A model generated the notes under the pieces. It saw only the letters and a program-made list of their open reading frames with translations, did not search any database and had not been told where the DNA came from. 64,000 nucleotides of DNA from Streptococcus equinus ATCC 9812 (GTDB taxonomy: Bacteria > Bacillota > Bacilli > Lactobacillales > Streptococcaceae), in the NCBI RefSeq assembly GCF_000187265.1, contig NZ_GL698429.1, positions 623,288 to 687,287 on the forward strand, read 5' to 3'. The translations under genes were made by a program, and so were the position numbers. Each line of letters opens with the position of its first letter. The stretch's first letter is position 1. Positions 9,230-19,577 of the stretch are shown here, one piece after another.

Positions 9230-9882
9230 CAGTCTTGACCTCTTCTAGCTAAATACTTTTCAAGACCAGCTTGGCGAAGTTTACATGAAGGGCATTCACC
9301 ACAACCACTTCCCTTGATACCATTGTAACAAGTCAAAGTGTTTTCTCGGACATAATCAAATTTTCCAAGCTTATCTGCCAACTCCCATGTTTCTGACTTA
9401 TCAAGCCACATTAAAGGAGTTTGAATGACAAAATTGTAATCCATTGCCAAATTCAAAGTCACATTTAGTGATTTAACAAAGGCATCACGACAGTCAGGAT
9501 AACCTGAAAAGTCAGTTTCACAAACACCAGTAATAATATCTGTAATACCAAGACGTTTTGCAAGCACTGCCGCAAATGATAAGAAGAGATGATTACGACC
9601 ATCAACAAAAGTATTTGGCACATCATCATCAGGATTTTCAATCTCAATATCACGAGTCAATGCATTTTCAGTTAATTGCCCAAGCAACGACATATCAAGT
9701 AAGTGATTTTTAACACCTTGTTCGGCTGCAATTTGTTTAGCAACTTCGATTTCAAGGCTATGGCGTTGACCATAATTAAAAGTCACCGTTTCGACATGTT
9801 CATAGTGCTTTAAAGCCCAAAATAGGCAAGTAGTTGAATCTTGTCCGCCACTAAAGACGACAAGAGCAGATTGACGTTTCAT
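9229..9882 (-). CDS. queC: 7-cyano-7-deazaguanine (preQ0) synthase
   Basis: A 217-residue QueC, an N-type ATP pyrophosphatase that turns carboxydeazaguanine into preQ0 using ATP and ammonia. The PP-loop SGGQDSTT is at 11-18. The C-terminal [19 protein letters not shown] provides the four zinc cysteines. It is the first gene of the queuosine operon. Its leader contains a terminator and a preQ1-I-like aptamer, so expression should fall when preQ1 is plentiful. Confidence 0.95.
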   Translation of the reverse strand: MKRQSALVVFSGGQDSTTCLFWALKHYEHVETVTFNYGQRHSLEIEVAKQIAAEQGVKNHLLDMSLLGQLTENALTRDIEIENPDDDVPNTFVDGRNHLFLSFAAVLAKRLGITDIITGVCETDFSGYPDCRDAFVKSLNVTLNLAMDYNFVIQTPLMWLDKSETWELADKLGKFDYVRENTLTCYNGIKGSGCGECPSCKLRQAGLEKYLARRGQD

Positions 9883-9912
9883 TCAATATCTCTTTTCTAA
9901 GATATCTGGGCA

Positions 9913-9944
9913 AAGAAAAAGCCCCTATGGGAATCCATAGGGGC
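9913..9944 (-). terminator. Attenuator terminator in the queC leader
   Basis: The stem GCCCCTATGG/CCATAGGGGC (9921-9930 with 9935-9944) with a 4-base loop is followed on the minus strand by TTTTTCTTTG. It lies between the queC promoter and its start codon, so it must be conditional. Confidence 0.9.
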
Positions 9945-9959
9945 GCTAATATCAGTCAT

Positions 9960-10001
9960 TAGGCTGGTTTTTTTTAGCGATGGCTTTTCCCAAACATCGA
10001 T
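9960..10001 (-). ncRNA. preQ1-I-like riboswitch aptamer
   Basis: On the minus strand CGATG (9995-9999) pairs with CATCG (9978-9982) around a 12-base loop UUUGGGAAAAGC. An A-rich tail CUAAAAAAAA follows and ends in CCA (9965-9967), which can pair with UGG in the loop. This is the H-type pseudoknot layout of preQ1-I: a 5-bp stem, a 12-base loop ending in C, an A-rich tail and a 3-bp second helix. It precedes a terminator and the que operon. The loop sequence differs from the B. subtilis example, so the class call rests on architecture and context. Confidence 0.72.
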
Positions 10002-10015
10002 AATATTACTTTCTA

Positions 10016-10044
10016 ATCATACCATTTTTAAAACTGATATTCAA
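10016..10044 (-). promoter_or_regulatory. Promoter of the queuosine operon
   Basis: On the minus strand TTGAAT (10039-10044) and TATGAT (10016-10021) are 17 bases apart. They lie immediately after the stop of the ABC gene, and the predicted transcript starts a few bases before the riboswitch. Confidence 0.7.
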
Positions 10045-10047
10045 TTT

Positions 10048-11817
10048 TTAACTGTTTTTAGCAAACTGGCTATTGTAAAGGTCATAATAGAAACCTTTAG
10101 CAGCGAGTAAGCATTCATGATTTCCTTGTTCGACAATTTGACCATCGTTCAAAACAAGAATTTTGTCTGCATCTTGAATAGTAGACAAACGATGGGCAAT
10201 GACAAAACTTGTTCTGCCATGCATCAATTTTTCCATAGCTTTTTGGATAAGCAATTCCAAACGTGTATCAACTGAAGATGTCGCTTCATCCAAAATCAGA
10301 ATTTTTGGATCTGCTAGAAGAGCACGCGCAATTGTTAATAATTGTTTTTGTCCAAGAGAAACATTACTTGATTCTTGATTCATTTCCATGTTGTATCCAC
10401 CAGGAAGGGTGCGGATAAAGTGGTCAACGTTCGCGGCTTTAGCAGCTTCAACAATTTCTTCATCAGTCGCATCAAGATTACCAAAACGGAGATTTTCTTT
10501 AATCGTTGCTTCATAAAGCCAAGCATCTTGCAAGACCATACCAAACTGCTTACGGTATTCCTGACGTGATAGATTTCGAATGTCATGACCATCAATTTTA
10601 ATTGAACCACCAGTGACATCGTAAAATCTCATCAGCAGATTAATCAAAGTTGTCTTACCAGCACCCGTCGGACCCACAATAGCAACCATTTCTCCCGGTT
10701 TGACGTCAAGATTAAAGTTACGAATCAGTGGCTTGTCAGGTGTGTATTGGAAAGAAACATCCTCAAAAGTGACTTGACCAGACAAATCATGTGTCAATTG
10801 TTCTTTGACTTCAGCTGCTTCTTCTGGCTCATCAAGAACTTCAAAGATACGTTCTAGTGATGATTTTGCACTTTGTAAAATACTTGCCAGTTGCGTAATC
10901 GTTTGAACTGGCTGACTAATTTGCCAAACGTATTGAACAAATGCCTGCATATTACCAATTGTCAAAGCACCTGCTAGCACTTGAAGCGCACTGAGCATGG
11001 CAATAAGTAAGTAAGCCATATCTGAAATTGCACTTAAAACGGGCATCATAATACCAGAAATGAAACTTGCTTTAAAACCTACTTCTTGAAGATTTTCTGT
11101 AATGTCTCGAAATTCTTCACTTGAAATTTCTTCACGACCATAGAGTTTAATGACATTAAAACCAGAAAGATTTTCCTGGACAAAACCATTCATATCTCCA
11201 AGCGTATCAGCTTGTTTTTTGAAATATGGCTGAGATTTTTTCAAAATGAACTTAGCACTAAAATAATTAATCGGAATAATGGCTACAACAATCAAAGCTA
11301 ATTTCCAGTTAAGGTAGAAAACCATAAACATAACAGCAAAAATCGTTACAAAAGCATTGATAATTTGCAAGAAACTTTGTTGAAGAGCGTTTGATACTGT
11401 TTCAACATCAGAGGTGAAACGTCCCAAAACATTTCCAAATTGTTGGCTATCAAAATATGAAACTGGAATTTTATTGATTTTTTCACTCAAATCACGACGC
11501 AAATCATGAATCGTTTTTTGCACCGCTTTAGTCATAAAGAAGTTTGAGCCGTATGAACCAATTTCATAACCAAATCCACGAATAAAATACAGTACCAAAA
11601 TAATCGCAATATAAGTTGTATTGATATGTGCGCCAGAAACACCTCGAGCCATATCAAGTAAGTTTGCTGTTAATTCAGTAATTGCAAGACCGAGTACGAA
11701 AGGCTCCAACACACTCATGATACCACTGAAAATTTTAAGAAAAATCGCTAAGAAAAGTGAACCTTTATAGTTGCGGAGATAATCCCATAAACGTAAAAAT
11801 ACATTTCGTTTTTCCAT
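10048..11817 (-). CDS. ABC exporter half-transporter with canonical catalytic NBD (second pair)
   Basis: A 589-residue exporter half-transporter. Membrane helices fall in residues 20-310 and the ATPase domain in 345-589. Walker A is GPTGAGKTT (382-390), the signature is the variant VSLGQ (486-490), the catalytic glutamate E511 is in LILDE and the H-loop is H542. It starts 2 bases after its partner ends, and its ribosome-binding site overlaps the partner's end. It is closely similar in plan to the exporter subunit at 221, suggesting old duplication of the pair. By analogy with PatB/BmrD types it exports drugs or amphiphiles; no specific substrate can be read. Confidence 0.9.
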   Translation of the reverse strand: MEKRNVFLRLWDYLRNYKGSLFLAIFLKIFSGIMSVLEPFVLGLAITELTANLLDMARGVSGAHINTTYIAIILVLYFIRGFGYEIGSYGSNFFMTKAVQKTIHDLRRDLSEKINKIPVSYFDSQQFGNVLGRFTSDVETVSNALQQSFLQIINAFVTIFAVMFMVFYLNWKLALIVVAIIPINYFSAKFILKKSQPYFKKQADTLGDMNGFVQENLSGFNVIKLYGREEISSEEFRDITENLQEVGFKASFISGIMMPVLSAISDMAYLLIAMLSALQVLAGALTIGNMQAFVQYVWQISQPVQTITQLASILQSAKSSLERIFEVLDEPEEAAEVKEQLTHDLSGQVTFEDVSFQYTPDKPLIRNFNLDVKPGEMVAIVGPTGAGKTTLINLLMRFYDVTGGSIKIDGHDIRNLSRQEYRKQFGMVLQDAWLYEATIKENLRFGNLDATDEEIVEAAKAANVDHFIRTLPGGYNMEMNQESSNVSLGQKQLLTIARALLADPKILILDEATSSVDTRLELLIQKAMEKLMHGRTSFVIAHRLSTIQDADKILVLNDGQIVEQGNHECLLAAKGFYYDLYNSQFAKNS

Positions 11818-11819
11818 GT

Positions 11820-13559
11820 TTACTCTCCTTTCATTCCATCTACATTTTTCAACTGTGAATTAGCAATTTCACGATAAATATCATTTGATTGCATTAATTC
11901 GTCATGTGTACCACGACCTACAATTTCACCCTTATCAAGAACGATAATTTGGTCAGCATTCATAATAGTACCTACACGTTGAGCGACAATTAAAACCGTC
12001 GCATTATGCGTAACCTCTTTTAAACGAGCACGCAACTGCGCATCAGTCTTATAATCAAGAGCTGAGAATGAATCATCGAAAATGTAAATATCGGGTTCCT
12101 TAACAACCGCACGCGCAATTGACAAACGTTGTTTTTGACCACCAGACAAATTACTTCCGCCCTCTGCCAAGTGAGTCTGATAACGTTCATCACGACTTTC
12201 AATAAATTCTTTTGCCTGCGCAACGTCTGCAGCTTCTTGCAATTCAAAGTTTGTTGCGTCAGCCTTACCATATTTTAAGTTTTCCTCGATTGTTCCTGTA
12301 AATAGCAAAGCTTTTTGAGGAATAAAACCAATTTTTTGACGAAGTGCTTTCAACTGATAATCTCTGACGTCAACACCGTCCACTAAGATTTTACCAAGTG
12401 TGACATCGTAAAAACGTGGAATCAGATTCACAAGAGAAGATTTACCAGAACCAGTTGACCCGATAAAGGCAATAGTTTCACCAGGTTTTGCCTTGAAGGA
12501 AATATCTTTTAAGACCGGGCTTTCTGTTTCGCCAGGATAAGCGAATGTAACCTTGTCAAATTCCAAATAACCTTTTGTTTGTGTTTCAGTTACACCATCT
12601 TCATTCGGATTGATAGAGATTGGCATATTCATAACTTCAGAAATACGTTCACTTGAAACAACCATTCTTGGATACATGGTAAATAAATTAGCAAAAAGCA
12701 AGAATGAGAATAATGCGTGGAAACTATACTCAATGAAGGCAACTAGGTTACCGATTTGCAAAGCACCGCTTGCTAACGGATTCAAAGCAAACCAGACAAT
12801 TGAGACAATCATTGAAATGATAATCAAAACAAACAAAGGCTCTGTCAATCCTGTCAAAACAAAGAGACAACTTGATAAATCTTTGTATTCTTCGTTTTTC
12901 GAATCAAAACGTTTTTCTTGAAAATCTTCTCTAGCAAATGCACGGATAACGCGCAAGCCAGTTAAATTTTCACGAACATATTGGTTAATTTTATCCAAAG
13001 TTGCTTGTTGTTTTTCAGATAATGGACGTGTCTTAGTTGCCACATAATAAACAACTAAAATCAAAAATGGAATGGCAACTGCTACAATCCATGCTAACGA
13101 CGGACTTGTCAGTAAAATCATAACAACACTAGAAACCATCATCAAAGGTGTAATCACACCCATTCGAAGTGACTGCTCAGCAAATTGTGTCAAGATGAAA
13201 GCATCGCTCGTCATACGCGTAACAAGGGAAGACACACCAATTTGTTCATATTCATGGTGTGAATATTGTTGTAATTTATCATACATATCATTACGCATAT
13301 CTTTAATCATATTAGTTGTGATTTTACCTGCCGCATAAGCAAGTACAACACGCCCAATCGTACCAATGACAATGATGGCAAACATAACAATCGCCCAAAA
13401 ATAAACACGTTCTTTATTTCCAGGTGTTACCCCTTGGTCAATCATTCGAGCAAGAGCTGTTGGCAAACCTAAGTTAACCAATACAAAAGTTAAAGCTCCT
13501 ACAACATCTAGAATTAGCCATTTGGGATATTTTTTCAAATAAGTCCAAATTAGTTTCAT
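11820..13559 (-). CDS. ABC exporter half-transporter with degenerate NBD (second pair)
   Basis: A 579-residue half-transporter. Walker A GSTGSGKSS (367-375) and signature LSGGQ (471-475) are intact. D496 replaces the catalytic glutamate (IYIFDD) and Q527 replaces the switch histidine (VAQR), so this subunit carries the non-hydrolysing site. It must pair with the product of the next gene. No regulator gene is adjacent, unlike the MarR-controlled pair. A weak terminator separates it from uup upstream, so it may be partly read through from that operon. The start ATG has AAAGGAAAGACC just upstream. Confidence 0.9.
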   Translation of the reverse strand: MKLIWTYLKKYPKWLILDVVGALTFVLVNLGLPTALARMIDQGVTPGNKERVYFWAIVMFAIIVIGTIGRVVLAYAAGKITTNMIKDMRNDMYDKLQQYSHHEYEQIGVSSLVTRMTSDAFILTQFAEQSLRMGVITPLMMVSSVVMILLTSPSLAWIVAVAIPFLILVVYYVATKTRPLSEKQQATLDKINQYVRENLTGLRVIRAFAREDFQEKRFDSKNEEYKDLSSCLFVLTGLTEPLFVLIIISMIVSIVWFALNPLASGALQIGNLVAFIEYSFHALFSFLLFANLFTMYPRMVVSSERISEVMNMPISINPNEDGVTETQTKGYLEFDKVTFAYPGETESPVLKDISFKAKPGETIAFIGSTGSGKSSLVNLIPRFYDVTLGKILVDGVDVRDYQLKALRQKIGFIPQKALLFTGTIEENLKYGKADATNFELQEAADVAQAKEFIESRDERYQTHLAEGGSNLSGGQKQRLSIARAVVKEPDIYIFDDSFSALDYKTDAQLRARLKEVTHNATVLIVAQRVGTIMNADQIIVLDKGEIVGRGTHDELMQSNDIYREIANSQLKNVDGMKGE

Positions 13560-13591
13560 GGTCTTTCCTTTCTATATTTTGTGTATGAAAG

Positions 13592-13622
13592 AAGTGACCC
13601 CGCCTACTCGGCTAAGTCACTT
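13592..13622 (-). terminator. Weak terminator after uup
   Basis: AAGTGAC/GTCACTT (13592-13598 with 13616-13622) forms a stem around a GC-rich interior at the end of uup. The downstream T-run is poor (CTTTC), so read-through into the ABC pair is likely. Confidence 0.45.
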
Positions 13623-15472
13623 AGGTATTCATATCTTTCGTATTTTTCAAGTAAGTTTTTATTAGCTTCATCTAATGAACGTTGAAGCTCTGCCAATTTA
13701 CCATAATTGCTGGCATTTTCTTGCATTTGAGCTTCGATAGATTCGCTGTCTTCTTCAAGTTTGGCAATTTCATCTTCGATGACTTCCCATTCTTGTTTTT
13801 CAAAATAAGACATGCGTTTCTTTTTCGTTTTTTCTTTTTCGGTCTTTTGTTGAGTTTCTTTCTTAACTTGTTCTGCTGCATTTTCTTCAAATGCTTTTTC
13901 GTCAAGATAATCCGTGTAATTTCCGAAAAATTCTCTGACATGACCATTTTCAAAGGCCAAAATTTTATTAGCTACCTTATCAAGGAAATAGCGGTCGTGA
14001 CTAACTGTGATAACTGGCCCTTGGAAAGTTTGTAAAAAGCTTTCAAGAACAGTTAAAGTCGCAATGTCAAGGTCGTTTGTCGGTTCGTCGAGCAAAAGAA
14101 CATTTGGTTTTTCAATCAAAATTTTCAAGAGATAAAGACGTTTCTTCTCACCACCAGAAAGTTTTGAAATCAAAGTTCCATGCGTTGAACGCGGGAACAA
14201 GAATTGTTCAAGTAAATCTGTGACGCTTGTTGAACCTACACTTGTCTTAACCTCATCTGCCACTTCTTGAAGATAATTGATAACACGTTTGTTCTCGTCC
14301 ATATCTTTTGGCAATTGTGAGAAATAACCAATGCGGACAGTCTCACCAATTTCAAGTTTACCTGAACTTGGCTTCAAATCACCATTAATCAAATTAAGAA
14401 GGGTTGATTTTCCAACTCCATTATCTCCAACAATCCCAATTCTGTCTTTATTTTGCACCAATAAATTGAAATCTGTTAAGATTTGTTTATCAGGAAAAGC
14501 AAATGAAACATCTTCAAAATTGATAACTTTTTTCCCGATACGGCTTGTTTCAAAGTTAATTTCAAGCTCTGCCGACTGAGTCGTACCAGACAAGTCAGCT
14601 TTTAAATCATTAAATCGATTAATACGTGCTTGTTGTTTTGTCGCACGAGCTTGTGGTTGCGTACGCATCCAAGCCAGCTCTTGCTTGTAAAGTTGTTTTT
14701 TCTTGTGAAGCGTTGCTGCATCACGTTCATCTTGTTCTGCACGCAAACGAACGTAATCCTGATAATTTCCTTGATATTCTGTCAATTGACTATTTGCCAA
14801 TTCAAAAATACGTGTTGCCACATTATCCAAGAAATATCGGTCGTGAGTGATGAAAAGAACTGTCTTTTTAGAAGTTTTCAAGTAATTTGTTAACCAAGCA
14901 ATGGTATCAATATCCAAGTGGTTTGTCGGTTCGTCAAGCAATAACAAGTCAGCATCATTTAGCAAGACTTGTGCTAATTGCACGCGACGACGAAGACCAC
15001 CAGACAAATCACCAACTTTTTGTGACAAATCTTCAAGACCAAGTTTTGTCAAAACTGTCTTCACTTCACTCTCAATCGCCCAAGCATCAAGTGAGTCCAT
15101 CTCAGCCATGATTTTTTCAAGCTTATCTTGACTAGCTTCATCATAATTTGCCATCAAGGTTTCATAAGTCTTAATCAAAGTCATTTCGCGTAAATCAGAT
15201 GACAAAACAGTGTCCAAAATAGTTTTCTCATCGTCAAACTCAGGTTCTTGGGTTAGATAAGCAATCTTATAACCATTCTTGGCAGAAAATGGTGACACAT
15301 CACCGTCAAAACCAAGTCGACCTGAAATAACATCGAGAAGTGTTGTTTTACCGGTCCCATTAACACCAATAATCCCGATACGATCAAAATCATGAATAAT
15401 AAAGGAAATATCACGAAAGACGGTTTTATCCCCAACAGATTTTGTTAAATGTTCTACGATAAAATCGCTCAT
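13604..15472 (-). CDS. uup: ABC-F ATPase, Uup-like
   Basis: A 622-residue soluble protein with two ABC ATPase domains and no membrane segment, the ABC-F plan. The first domain has GVNGTGKTT and DEPTNHLD; the second has [17 protein letters not shown] and DEPTNDLD. A linker of about 80 residues joins them. From about residue 545 the chain becomes highly charged (lysine/glutamate rich) and predicts a coiled coil to the end, the Uup mark. Such proteins bind the ribosomal E site or branched DNA; a translation or genome-stability role is inferred. It overlaps the end of cca by 4 bases (ATGA). Confidence 0.85.
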   Translation of the reverse strand: MSDFIVEHLTKSVGDKTVFRDISFIIHDFDRIGIIGVNGTGKTTLLDVISGRLGFDGDVSPFSAKNGYKIAYLTQEPEFDDEKTILDTVLSSDLREMTLIKTYETLMANYDEASQDKLEKIMAEMDSLDAWAIESEVKTVLTKLGLEDLSQKVGDLSGGLRRRVQLAQVLLNDADLLLLDEPTNHLDIDTIAWLTNYLKTSKKTVLFITHDRYFLDNVATRIFELANSQLTEYQGNYQDYVRLRAEQDERDAATLHKKKQLYKQELAWMRTQPQARATKQQARINRFNDLKADLSGTTQSAELEINFETSRIGKKVINFEDVSFAFPDKQILTDFNLLVQNKDRIGIVGDNGVGKSTLLNLINGDLKPSSGKLEIGETVRIGYFSQLPKDMDENKRVINYLQEVADEVKTSVGSTSVTDLLEQFLFPRSTHGTLISKLSGGEKKRLYLLKILIEKPNVLLLDEPTNDLDIATLTVLESFLQTFQGPVITVSHDRYFLDKVANKILAFENGHVREFFGNYTDYLDEKAFEENAAEQVKKETQQKTEKEKTKKKRMSYFEKQEWEVIEDEIAKLEEDSESIEAQMQENASNYGKLAELQRSLDEANKNLLEKYERYEYLSDLAE

Positions 15473-16674
15473 TTATTTTCCTTTCTAATGAATTCAAAAA
15501 TTGCCTCTTTGTCGTTTGCTAATTCTCCAAGGACAATTTGTTTTTCGATTTCTTTTAAGATTTTACCAAGTTCTGGTCCTGGTTTGTACTGCATTTCTTT
15601 GATTAAAATGCCTCCATTGACCACAATTTCATGCTTATCATGAATCGTCAATTCTTTATCTAATCGATCAATAATGTCAAAATCAACTGGCAAACCAAAA
15701 CCTAAGCGAAGATCTTCAGCTTGCTCAATCAAGTTTCTACCATAGCTATACATTTCCATCTTGTCAAGTTCACTGGTCATGCGGAAACGATAAATTGATA
15801 CGATTTTTTCAACATCCTTTTGGAATTGACTTGACGTTTTCCAAGCACGCAAGAATGCTCGAACATCCTTAATCTCTAAAGCTAATAGCAAAGCTGCCCA
15901 AGCTTGTTCAGACGATTTAAAGTGATAATCACAAGATAAATCATCCAACAATTGCTGCAAATTATCATGTGCATTTTCAAGATAAGGAAGATATTTTTGA
16001 GCATCACTTGCAATCATGGCTGTAATCCCTTTACGCCAGAAAGGTGCCATCAAAAGTTTGTCAAACTCAATAAAAGAGCGCTCTACCGAAATTTTTTCAA
16101 GTAAGGGCGCATGTGCTGCCATAGCAGCAAAAGTTTCAGGTTCAATGTCAAAGTCAAGACTCGCAGAAAAACGGAAACCACGCATAATACGAAGAGCATC
16201 TTCATTAAAACGCTCTGCAGGATTTCCTACTGCGCGCAAGAGTTTCGCTTTCAAGTCGTCTAAACCATTGAATTTATCAATAATCAAACCTGTTTCATCA
16301 AGAGCAAAAGCATTCACCGTAAAATCACGGCGTTTCAAATCTTCTTCAAGTGATCGAACAAATGATACGCTGCTTGGTCTACGATAATCCACGTAAACAT
16401 CTTCAGTACGGAAAGTCGTAATTTCATACTCTCCACCCTCTTCTAACACGAGAACTGTTCCGTGTTCAATACCGATATCAACCGTACGATGAAAAATACT
16501 TTTTGTCTCTTCTGGATAAGAGCTTGTCGCAATATCAACATCGTGAATTGGGCGGTGCAATAACACATCACGTACACTACCGCCAACAAAGTAAGCTTCA
16601 TAGCCTGCTTCACGAATTTTCTTTAAAATTGGTAAAGCCTTCTGAAATTCAGAAGGCAAATTATTTAATTTCAT
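15469..16674 (-). CDS. cca: CCA-adding tRNA nucleotidyltransferase
   Basis: A 401-residue class II nucleotidyltransferase that adds or repairs the CCA end of tRNA. The catalytic head contains [11 protein letters not shown] followed by HDVDIATSS, giving the DxD metal ligands. The motif [12 protein letters not shown] and the RRxE-like region with RIMRGFRF follow. It overlaps both neighbours by 4 bases, in one operon with dapB and uup. Confidence 0.95.
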   Translation of the reverse strand: MKLNNLPSEFQKALPILKKIREAGYEAYFVGGSVRDVLLHRPIHDVDIATSSYPEETKSIFHRTVDIGIEHGTVLVLEEGGEYEITTFRTEDVYVDYRRPSSVSFVRSLEEDLKRRDFTVNAFALDETGLIIDKFNGLDDLKAKLLRAVGNPAERFNEDALRIMRGFRFSASLDFDIEPETFAAMAAHAPLLEKISVERSFIEFDKLLMAPFWRKGITAMIASDAQKYLPYLENAHDNLQQLLDDLSCDYHFKSSEQAWAALLLALEIKDVRAFLRAWKTSSQFQKDVEKIVSIYRFRMTSELDKMEMYSYGRNLIEQAEDLRLGFGLPVDFDIIDRLDKELTIHDKHEIVVNGGILIKEMQYKPGPELGKILKEIEKQIVLGELANDKEAIFEFIRKENK

Positions 16675-17438
16675 AGTAATTTTTCCAAACCATAAACAAG
16701 TTTATCTTGTTTCACAACTGCTTTAATTCCAATATTTACGCCACTCATAAATGAAATACGATCATATGAATCATGACGAAGTGTCAATCCTTCACCTTGT
16801 GCTCCAAAAATAACTTCTTGGTGAGCAACCAAACCAGGTAAACGAACACTGTGAATACGCATGCCATCAAAATCAGCACCACGCGCACCTTTTAGTGTTT
16901 CAACTTCATCAGCTGCACCTTGTTTTTTAGGCTGACGCACTTCACGGATCAATTCAGCAGTCTTAACAGCTGTTCCTGAAGGAGCATCTTTCTTCTTATC
17001 ATGATGTAGTTCAATAATCTCAACATCTGGGAAGTATTTAGCAGCTTTAGCGGCAAATTCCATGAGTAAAATAGCACCGATAGCAAAGTTTGGAGCGATT
17101 AGTCCACCAGTTTTCTTTTCTTCAGAAAGAGCAATAAGCTCTGCAATTTCTTCTTCAGAAAATCCAGTTGTTCCAACAACAGGAGCAAAACCATTCTCCA
17201 AGGCAAAACGAGTATTTTCATAAGCGACAGATGGCATCGTAAAATCAACCCACACGTCAGCATCAAAGCCAACTAGTTGTGATTTGTCAGTAAAAACTGG
17301 GACACCATCAACTTCTGTTTCAGTCGCAAATGGATCAAGTAAGCCCGCTAATGTTAGGTCTTTATCTTCCTTAACCATATTAACGGCTGCTGAACCCATT
17401 CTCCCTTTAAAACCTGCTACGATAACTTTAATACTCAT
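16671..17438 (-). CDS. dapB: 4-hydroxy-tetrahydrodipicolinate reductase
   Basis: A 255-residue DapB, which reduces 4-hydroxy-tetrahydrodipicolinate on the diaminopimelate/lysine route used for cell-wall precursors. The N-terminal nucleotide-binding loop is GFKGRMGSA. The catalytic region is [13 protein letters not shown] with the proton-donating histidine and lysine. It sits 19 bases after degV and overlaps cca by 4 bases. Confidence 0.96.
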   Translation of the reverse strand: MSIKVIVAGFKGRMGSAAVNMVKEDKDLTLAGLLDPFATETEVDGVPVFTDKSQLVGFDADVWVDFTMPSVAYENTRFALENGFAPVVGTTGFSEEEIAELIALSEEKKTGGLIAPNFAIGAILLMEFAAKAAKYFPDVEIIELHHDKKKDAPSGTAVKTAELIREVRQPKKQGAADEVETLKGARGADFDGMRIHSVRLPGLVAHQEVIFGAQGEGLTLRHDSYDRISFMSGVNIGIKAVVKQDKLVYGLEKLL

Positions 17439-17457
17439 GTCTTTTCCTCTCTAACAC

Positions 17458-18306
17458 TTAGACAATTGGTGTGAAACCAAATGCAACTGCGCCTTCCCCT
17501 AAATGAGTAGCAATTACGCCATCAAATGATACAATTTCAAGATTATCAGTCTGACCTTTATCTGCCAAAGCTTGATAGAAGTGTTGTGCTTTTTCTTCAG
17601 CACGAGAATGGATAATAAAGACTTCGTAATCTCCATTAACTGTCACTTCTGAAAGAACATCAACGAGACGTTTAATAGCTTTTTTCTCTGTTCGAACTTT
17701 TTCGTAAACTTCAATAACACCTTCGTCGTTAAAGTAAAGAATTGGTTTAATGCTAAGCAAGTTACCAATCAAAGCTGAACCATTTGACAAACGACCACCT
17801 TTTACCAAGTGATTCAAATCATCCACCATGATAAAGGCACTTGTTCCATCGATTTGTTTTTGCAATTTTGCTAAAATCTCGTCGAATGAAACACCTGCTT
17901 CAGCCCAGTTCAAAGTATTGCGAACCATGCTACCTAGTGGTGCTGAAGTGATTTTGCTATCTGGAAATGCAATCGTCAATTCAGGGTAGTCTTCAATCAA
18001 GAATTGGATATTTTGCCAGAATCCTGAAATACCAGATGACAAGAACAAACCAACAACATGTGTGTAGCCTTCAGAAGAAATTTTTGTTAAGATTTCATCT
18101 AATTTTGCTAGACTTGGTTGACTTGTTTTTGGAAGAACTGGTGATGCTGCCATCTTTTTGTAAAAGTCATCTAAACTTAGGTTTTTACCTTCTACATAAG
18201 AAACACCATCAATCATAATAGGGATTTCAAGGACAAAAAGATTCTCTTTTGCCTTGATGTCATCTGACAAAACTGCGGTTGTATCTGTTATAACTGCTAA
18301 TTTCAT
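17458..18306 (-). CDS. DegV family fatty-acid-binding protein
   Basis: A 282-residue DegV-like protein. The start [13 protein letters not shown] and the TSQPS motif near residue 60 belong to the fatty-acid binding fold. Members resembling FakB present exogenous fatty acids to a kinase. Its start codon shares a base with the stop of the DUF1149 gene, so they are coupled. Whether it is a true FakB or a divergent DegV cannot be decided here. Confidence 0.88.
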   Translation of the reverse strand: MKLAVITDTTAVLSDDIKAKENLFVLEIPIMIDGVSYVEGKNLSLDDFYKKMAASPVLPKTSQPSLAKLDEILTKISSEGYTHVVGLFLSSGISGFWQNIQFLIEDYPELTIAFPDSKITSAPLGSMVRNTLNWAEAGVSFDEILAKLQKQIDGTSAFIMVDDLNHLVKGGRLSNGSALIGNLLSIKPILYFNDEGVIEVYEKVRTEKKAIKRLVDVLSEVTVNGDYEVFIIHSRAEEKAQHFYQALADKGQTDNLEIVSFDGVIATHLGEGAVAFGFTPIV

Positions 18307-18686
18307 TAATTTCTAAACTCCAATTTAACCCCTGGACGATCGAGGGCAATTTCGGTTACTTCGTATGTTAGGCGTTGCACGATATCTAGTAAAGGTGCAG
18401 CCAAATATTCAACTTCGTCCTTAGTGAATTCGCTTGGTTCGTTAACAATACGATTTTGAATGTGAACCATTTGTGAGACAACACCGCTGATAACAAACTC
18501 TTGTTTCACGACCATAAACTGCAAAACAGAAACAATTGTTGTTTGATTGTTGTCTGTGTCTTTTTTCACTAATTGAAATGTTACTTCAAAATTAGTCTTC
18601 GGTGTACCATTTTCTTTTTCCCATTCGAGATTTCTTGCATCATAATGGTATTGGTTGACAAATTCTTTTTCACGTACTAATTCCAT
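18306..18686 (-). CDS. DUF1149 (SecB-like fold) protein
   Basis: A 126-residue protein starting [10 protein letters not shown]; an in-frame ATG 8 codons earlier lies upstream of the ribosome-binding site AGAGGAG, so the shorter form is chosen. It matches the streptococcal DUF1149 family, whose fold resembles the SecB chaperone. No catalytic residues are recognisable. It is the first gene of DUF1149-degV-dapB-cca-uup. The -10 upstream is an extended TGCTATAAT (TATAAT on the minus strand at 18716-18721) without a clear -35. Confidence 0.8.
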   Translation of the reverse strand: MELVREKEFVNQYHYDARNLEWEKENGTPKTNFEVTFQLVKKDTDNNQTTIVSVLQFMVVKQEFVISGVVSQMVHIQNRIVNEPSEFTKDEVEYLAAPLLDIVQRLTYEVTEIALDRPGVKLEFRN

Positions 18687-18801
18687 ACTAATCTCCTCTT
18701 TGTACATCACTTTTCATTATAGCATAAATAACTTGTATTTTGCACGCTTTTCTTTGAAGTTTGAAACAATATCGAACAACTTTTTCAAAAGAAAGAAACG
18801 C

Positions 18802-19461
18802 TCACCAACTATCATAAATTGTCAAGTCATATTCTAAAATAATTTGATTTAATTTGCTGCCATAAGACGTGTCTGTAGCATAAGTTCCTGTCAATGCTGC
18901 CGTAGCATCTTGATAAGTTGTTGTATTTGATTTTCGAACTCCAGCATAAATATCTTTTTGTAAGAACTGTGCATAATCTTGTAACGATTCATCTTGGCTA
19001 CCGTAAGAACGGAATTGAGCATCAATCGTATAAGCATCTCCACTGCCATCATCTTCCCAAGTTTGCATAGTCGTCGATTGCCCGTTGTAATCACCTTTAA
19101 TTCCAAAATAATTATAATAAGGCGGTTGACTAAGTGCAGACTGACCACTATTTGACTCAAGAATAGCTTGCGCAATCATGACCGAAGCGTACAAATCATT
19201 TTGAGCAGCAATTTGGCGCGCTGTTTCACCAATTTCCTGAATAAATGAAATCGTTGTCGTATCTTGAGATGACTGGCTTGTATCCGCAGAAGCTGAATAA
19301 GCACCGTCTTGCGAAGAAATAGCATAGAACATCAAGGTCGAACAAGACAAAAAAGCCAGAAAAACCATTCCATACAAAACTGATTTTGACAGTTTTTTAG
19401 AAGTTCGATTTCTCCTAACTTTTCTTCTTCCTTTTATTTTTCTTACCTTTGCCAAATGCAC
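18802..19461 (-). CDS. Membrane-anchored glucosaminidase (GH73-like)
   Basis: A 219-residue protein read from a GTG start with AAAGGA upstream. The N-terminus is very basic (about 10 Lys/Arg in the first 25 residues) and a single hydrophobic helix at about 29-48 serves as signal anchor. A Ser/Thr-rich linker follows. The catalytic domain (about 70-219) has ASVMIAQAILESNSGQS with the predicted catalytic glutamate, then YYNYFGIKGDYNGQS, typical of GH73 N-acetylglucosaminidases that cut peptidoglycan glycan strands. There is no cell-wall binding repeat or LPXTG motif. Confidence 0.88.
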   Translation of the reverse strand: MHLAKVRKIKGRRKVRRNRTSKKLSKSVLYGMVFLAFLSCSTLMFYAISSQDGAYSASADTSQSSQDTTTISFIQEIGETARQIAAQNDLYASVMIAQAILESNSGQSALSQPPYYNYFGIKGDYNGQSTTMQTWEDDGSGDAYTIDAQFRSYGSQDESLQDYAQFLQKDIYAGVRKSNTTTYQDATAALTGTYATDTSYGSKLNQIILEYDLTIYDSW

Positions 19462-19534
19462 ACAATCCTTTCAAAATATCAATTTCCAGTATACCAGATT
19501 TTCATTAAAAATGAGTTAATCAATTGTTAAGTTA

Positions 19535-19567
19535 AGAAAAAAGTCAGCGTCTAACGGCACTGACTTT
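19535..19567 (-). terminator. Terminator after the DXS-like gene
   Basis: AAGTCAG/CTGACTT (19541-19547 with 19560-19566) forms a stem followed on the minus strand by TTTTCTTAAC. It is 11 bases past the stop at 19578. Confidence 0.75.
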
Positions 19568-19577
19568 TCTATTTTTA

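Noticed and set aside
9960-10001. preQ1-II or preQ1-III riboswitch
   Set aside because: The layout is a single small H-type pseudoknot and lacks the longer multi-helix forms of those classes.
13682-14035. Plus-strand 117-codon frame rich in Phe
   Set aside because: It is antisense to the Lys/Glu-rich coiled coil of uup; composition is explained by the complement and it has no ribosome-binding site.
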